Below are positions 62,600 through 64,000 of a DNA stretch of 64,000 bases, piece by piece. Within the stretch, counting starts at the first letter, position 1, and every line of letters begins with the position of its first letter. Under the pieces are notes generated by a model. The model was given only the letters and a program-made list of their open reading frames with translations, had not been told where the DNA came from and did no database searches. The DNA is taken from contig NC_133551.1 of assembly GCF_048773025.1 (NCBI RefSeq), positions 34,178,501 through 34,242,500 of the forward strand. Reading direction: 5' to 3'. A program made the position numbers and the translations under genes. Source of the DNA: Camelus bactrianus. Its lineage: Eukaryota; Chordata; Mammalia; Artiodactyla; Camelidae.

Positions 62600-62715
62600 T
62601 GCTCTGCTCAGGCGAGCTAGGCAACCACCATGAGCCTCAGCTTCTCATTCTCTTGCTGGTGTAACGATTAAGTGAAATAACGCATAGACCCCAGCTTAGT
62701 ACCCGTAGACCTGGG
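62600..62715 (+). mobile_element. MIR fragment
   Basis: GAGCCTCAGCTTCTCATTCT with GATTAAGTGAAATAACGCAT is a MIR middle segment. Confidence 0.75.
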
Positions 62716-62835
62716 AGACCAACGCAGTGGCCGCCAGTTCCTAACATTAAGCTGATGCTATGTCTAGGCACCTAGTCCTTCACAGGCGATTCCAGAAGGA
62801 TGAGTCTGAACAGTCTGGCAGGCCCTTCCTTCATA

Positions 62836-62950
62836 GGGACACTACTGGCATTTTAGGAAAGTTAGTTCTTCATTAGGCGGGACTGTCCAGAGCATTACAT
62901 GATATTTAGCATCCCTAACTCTCCCCTTTATTACTCCCCATACCCCCAGG
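62836..62950 (-). mobile_element. MER20-like hAT fragment
   Basis: AGGGACACTACTGGCATTTT, GCGGGACTGTCCAGAGCATT and GATATTTAGCATCCCTAACT match one half of MER20, in the same orientation as the copy 4 kb upstream at 58755-58924. The other half is missing or unrecognisable. Confidence 0.7.
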
Positions 62951-63481
62951 GCAGGAAGATGCTTCCCCCTCGGGCACTGTGGCAAGGGGGAAAGCCTCTG
63001 CTTATCCCCAGTATCCCCAAAGCACTCGCGCCACCTGCTCCGTTTGAGCTTGGTTAAAGCACTGATGAGTATTACGCCTGCAGGAAGATGATCCAAGACA
63101 AGGGGAACGCGGCAGCTTTCGCTGGAAGGAGGCTGCGCCCCTCCACCTCCAGGGCTCTTTCCCCTCTGCGGCACCACGGTCTCATCCCGCCACGACAGAC
63201 TCGATCGAGCCTGGGACCACCTCTGTATATACTACCAGGGACTGTGCCCACCAGCCCAGCCCGCTGAAGAGATTTTCAAACCACAAGGAAGCACAGAATG
63301 GATTAACCTTTCATCTGAGACACATCCTGACTGAGCAACTCCAACTGGGTGTTACTTGGTAAGACGTCTCAGGCACCGGAAAATTCTAGGCGTTCTTCTG
63401 TGTCCAAAGCAAATGAGTTTAAAAACAGATTTTATTAAAAAGTAAAAAGGAAGCAACTGCTTCTGTCCATGCAATCATTCC

Positions 63482-63506
63482 AAAAAAAAAAAAAAAAAAA
63501 AAAAAA
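63482..63506. repeat. (A)25 run
   Basis: The longest A homopolymer in the window, with no recognisable element body adjoining it. Confidence 0.95.
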
Positions 63507-64000
63507 CAGAAAAGAAGGAAACATTCACCTAAATTCCTAGGTCTTGGAGGTTTTCTTCCGCTCCCTGAACTGCAAAGGGCCCGTCCCCACGTCTTCAGAT
63601 ACGTACATAAACTTCCACATGCATTTCCCCTTCTTTCTCTCTCATGGTTGAAAGGAAGATTTTAAAACAAACAAACAGACAAACAAACACCCAGGAAGAC
63701 AGGAGAGAGAACACACCCAGACACATGAAAAGATTTAAATAAGGAAGAATCCTGTGAAGACTCAGGGGCCAGGGAGCTTTTTCAGCGCATGCAGGGGGGG
63801 TAGCGACATCTCACCCCAAATGGAAGATCACAGGTGCTGATCCGGAAAAAGGAGCTCAAGACTCTGAGGCTCATGGGAGTGAGTCCAGGGGACACAAATC
63901 AGCCGTCTCTTCACATTCCAGCCTGACGAAGCCCCTCTACACAGCTGACGCATAATGAACAGTGTACAGGGTACCGGAGCTCAGACGAAAGCAGTGAAGG

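Overview
The window is intronic mammalian DNA with three short protein-coding exons on the minus strand. Four copies of a tRNA-derived SINE (intact examples near 16.9, 21.6 and 23.9 kb, one with an expanded tail near 32.6 kb) match what I remember of the camelid Vic-1/LAm SINE. I therefore infer a camelid (alpaca, llama or camel); species cannot be resolved. Ancient mammalian-wide repeats (MIR, L2, L1M, MER5A, MER20) fill much of the rest, as expected for a eutherian genome.

The only gene I can support is NFIA (nuclear factor I A), read on the minus strand. Three exons are identified by translation: 45432-45506 (75 bp), 28115-28232 (118 bp) and 22001-22128 (128 bp). Their splice phases join exactly (1, 1, 2, 1) into one frame of about 107 residues, corresponding to roughly residues 209-316 of human NFIA as I recall it. 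All six splice sites are GT-AG. In the usual human numbering these are exons 4, 5 and 6. They encode the end of the linker after the DNA-binding/dimerisation domain and the start of the Ser/Pro-rich transactivation region. I looked for the neighbouring exons 3 (expected above 45.5 kb) and 7 (expected below 22.0 kb) and did not find them, so they should lie outside the window.

Layout: 1-22000 is the 5' part of intron 6; 22129-28114 is all of intron 5 (about 6.0 kb); 28233-45431 is all of intron 4 (about 17.2 kb); 45507-64000 is the 3' part of intron 3. The introns contain old LINE and SINE pieces, several hAT and Tigger-type DNA transposon remnants (two with recognisable 8-bp target duplications), one fossil LTR, microsatellites, and a three-copy 48-bp minisatellite at 29875-30017. 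The remaining unique stretches, several over 1 kb, are plausible sites for developmental enhancers, but nothing in a single sequence proves that.

I see no RNA gene, no second protein-coding gene and no new biological system. Repeat family names are from memory, without a database search. The most useful observations are the exon assignments, a (CTT)n microsatellite acting as the polypyrimidine tract of exon 5, nested insertions that order events in time, and a few palindromic factor-like motifs, including NFI-type half-site pairs inside the NFIA gene itself.
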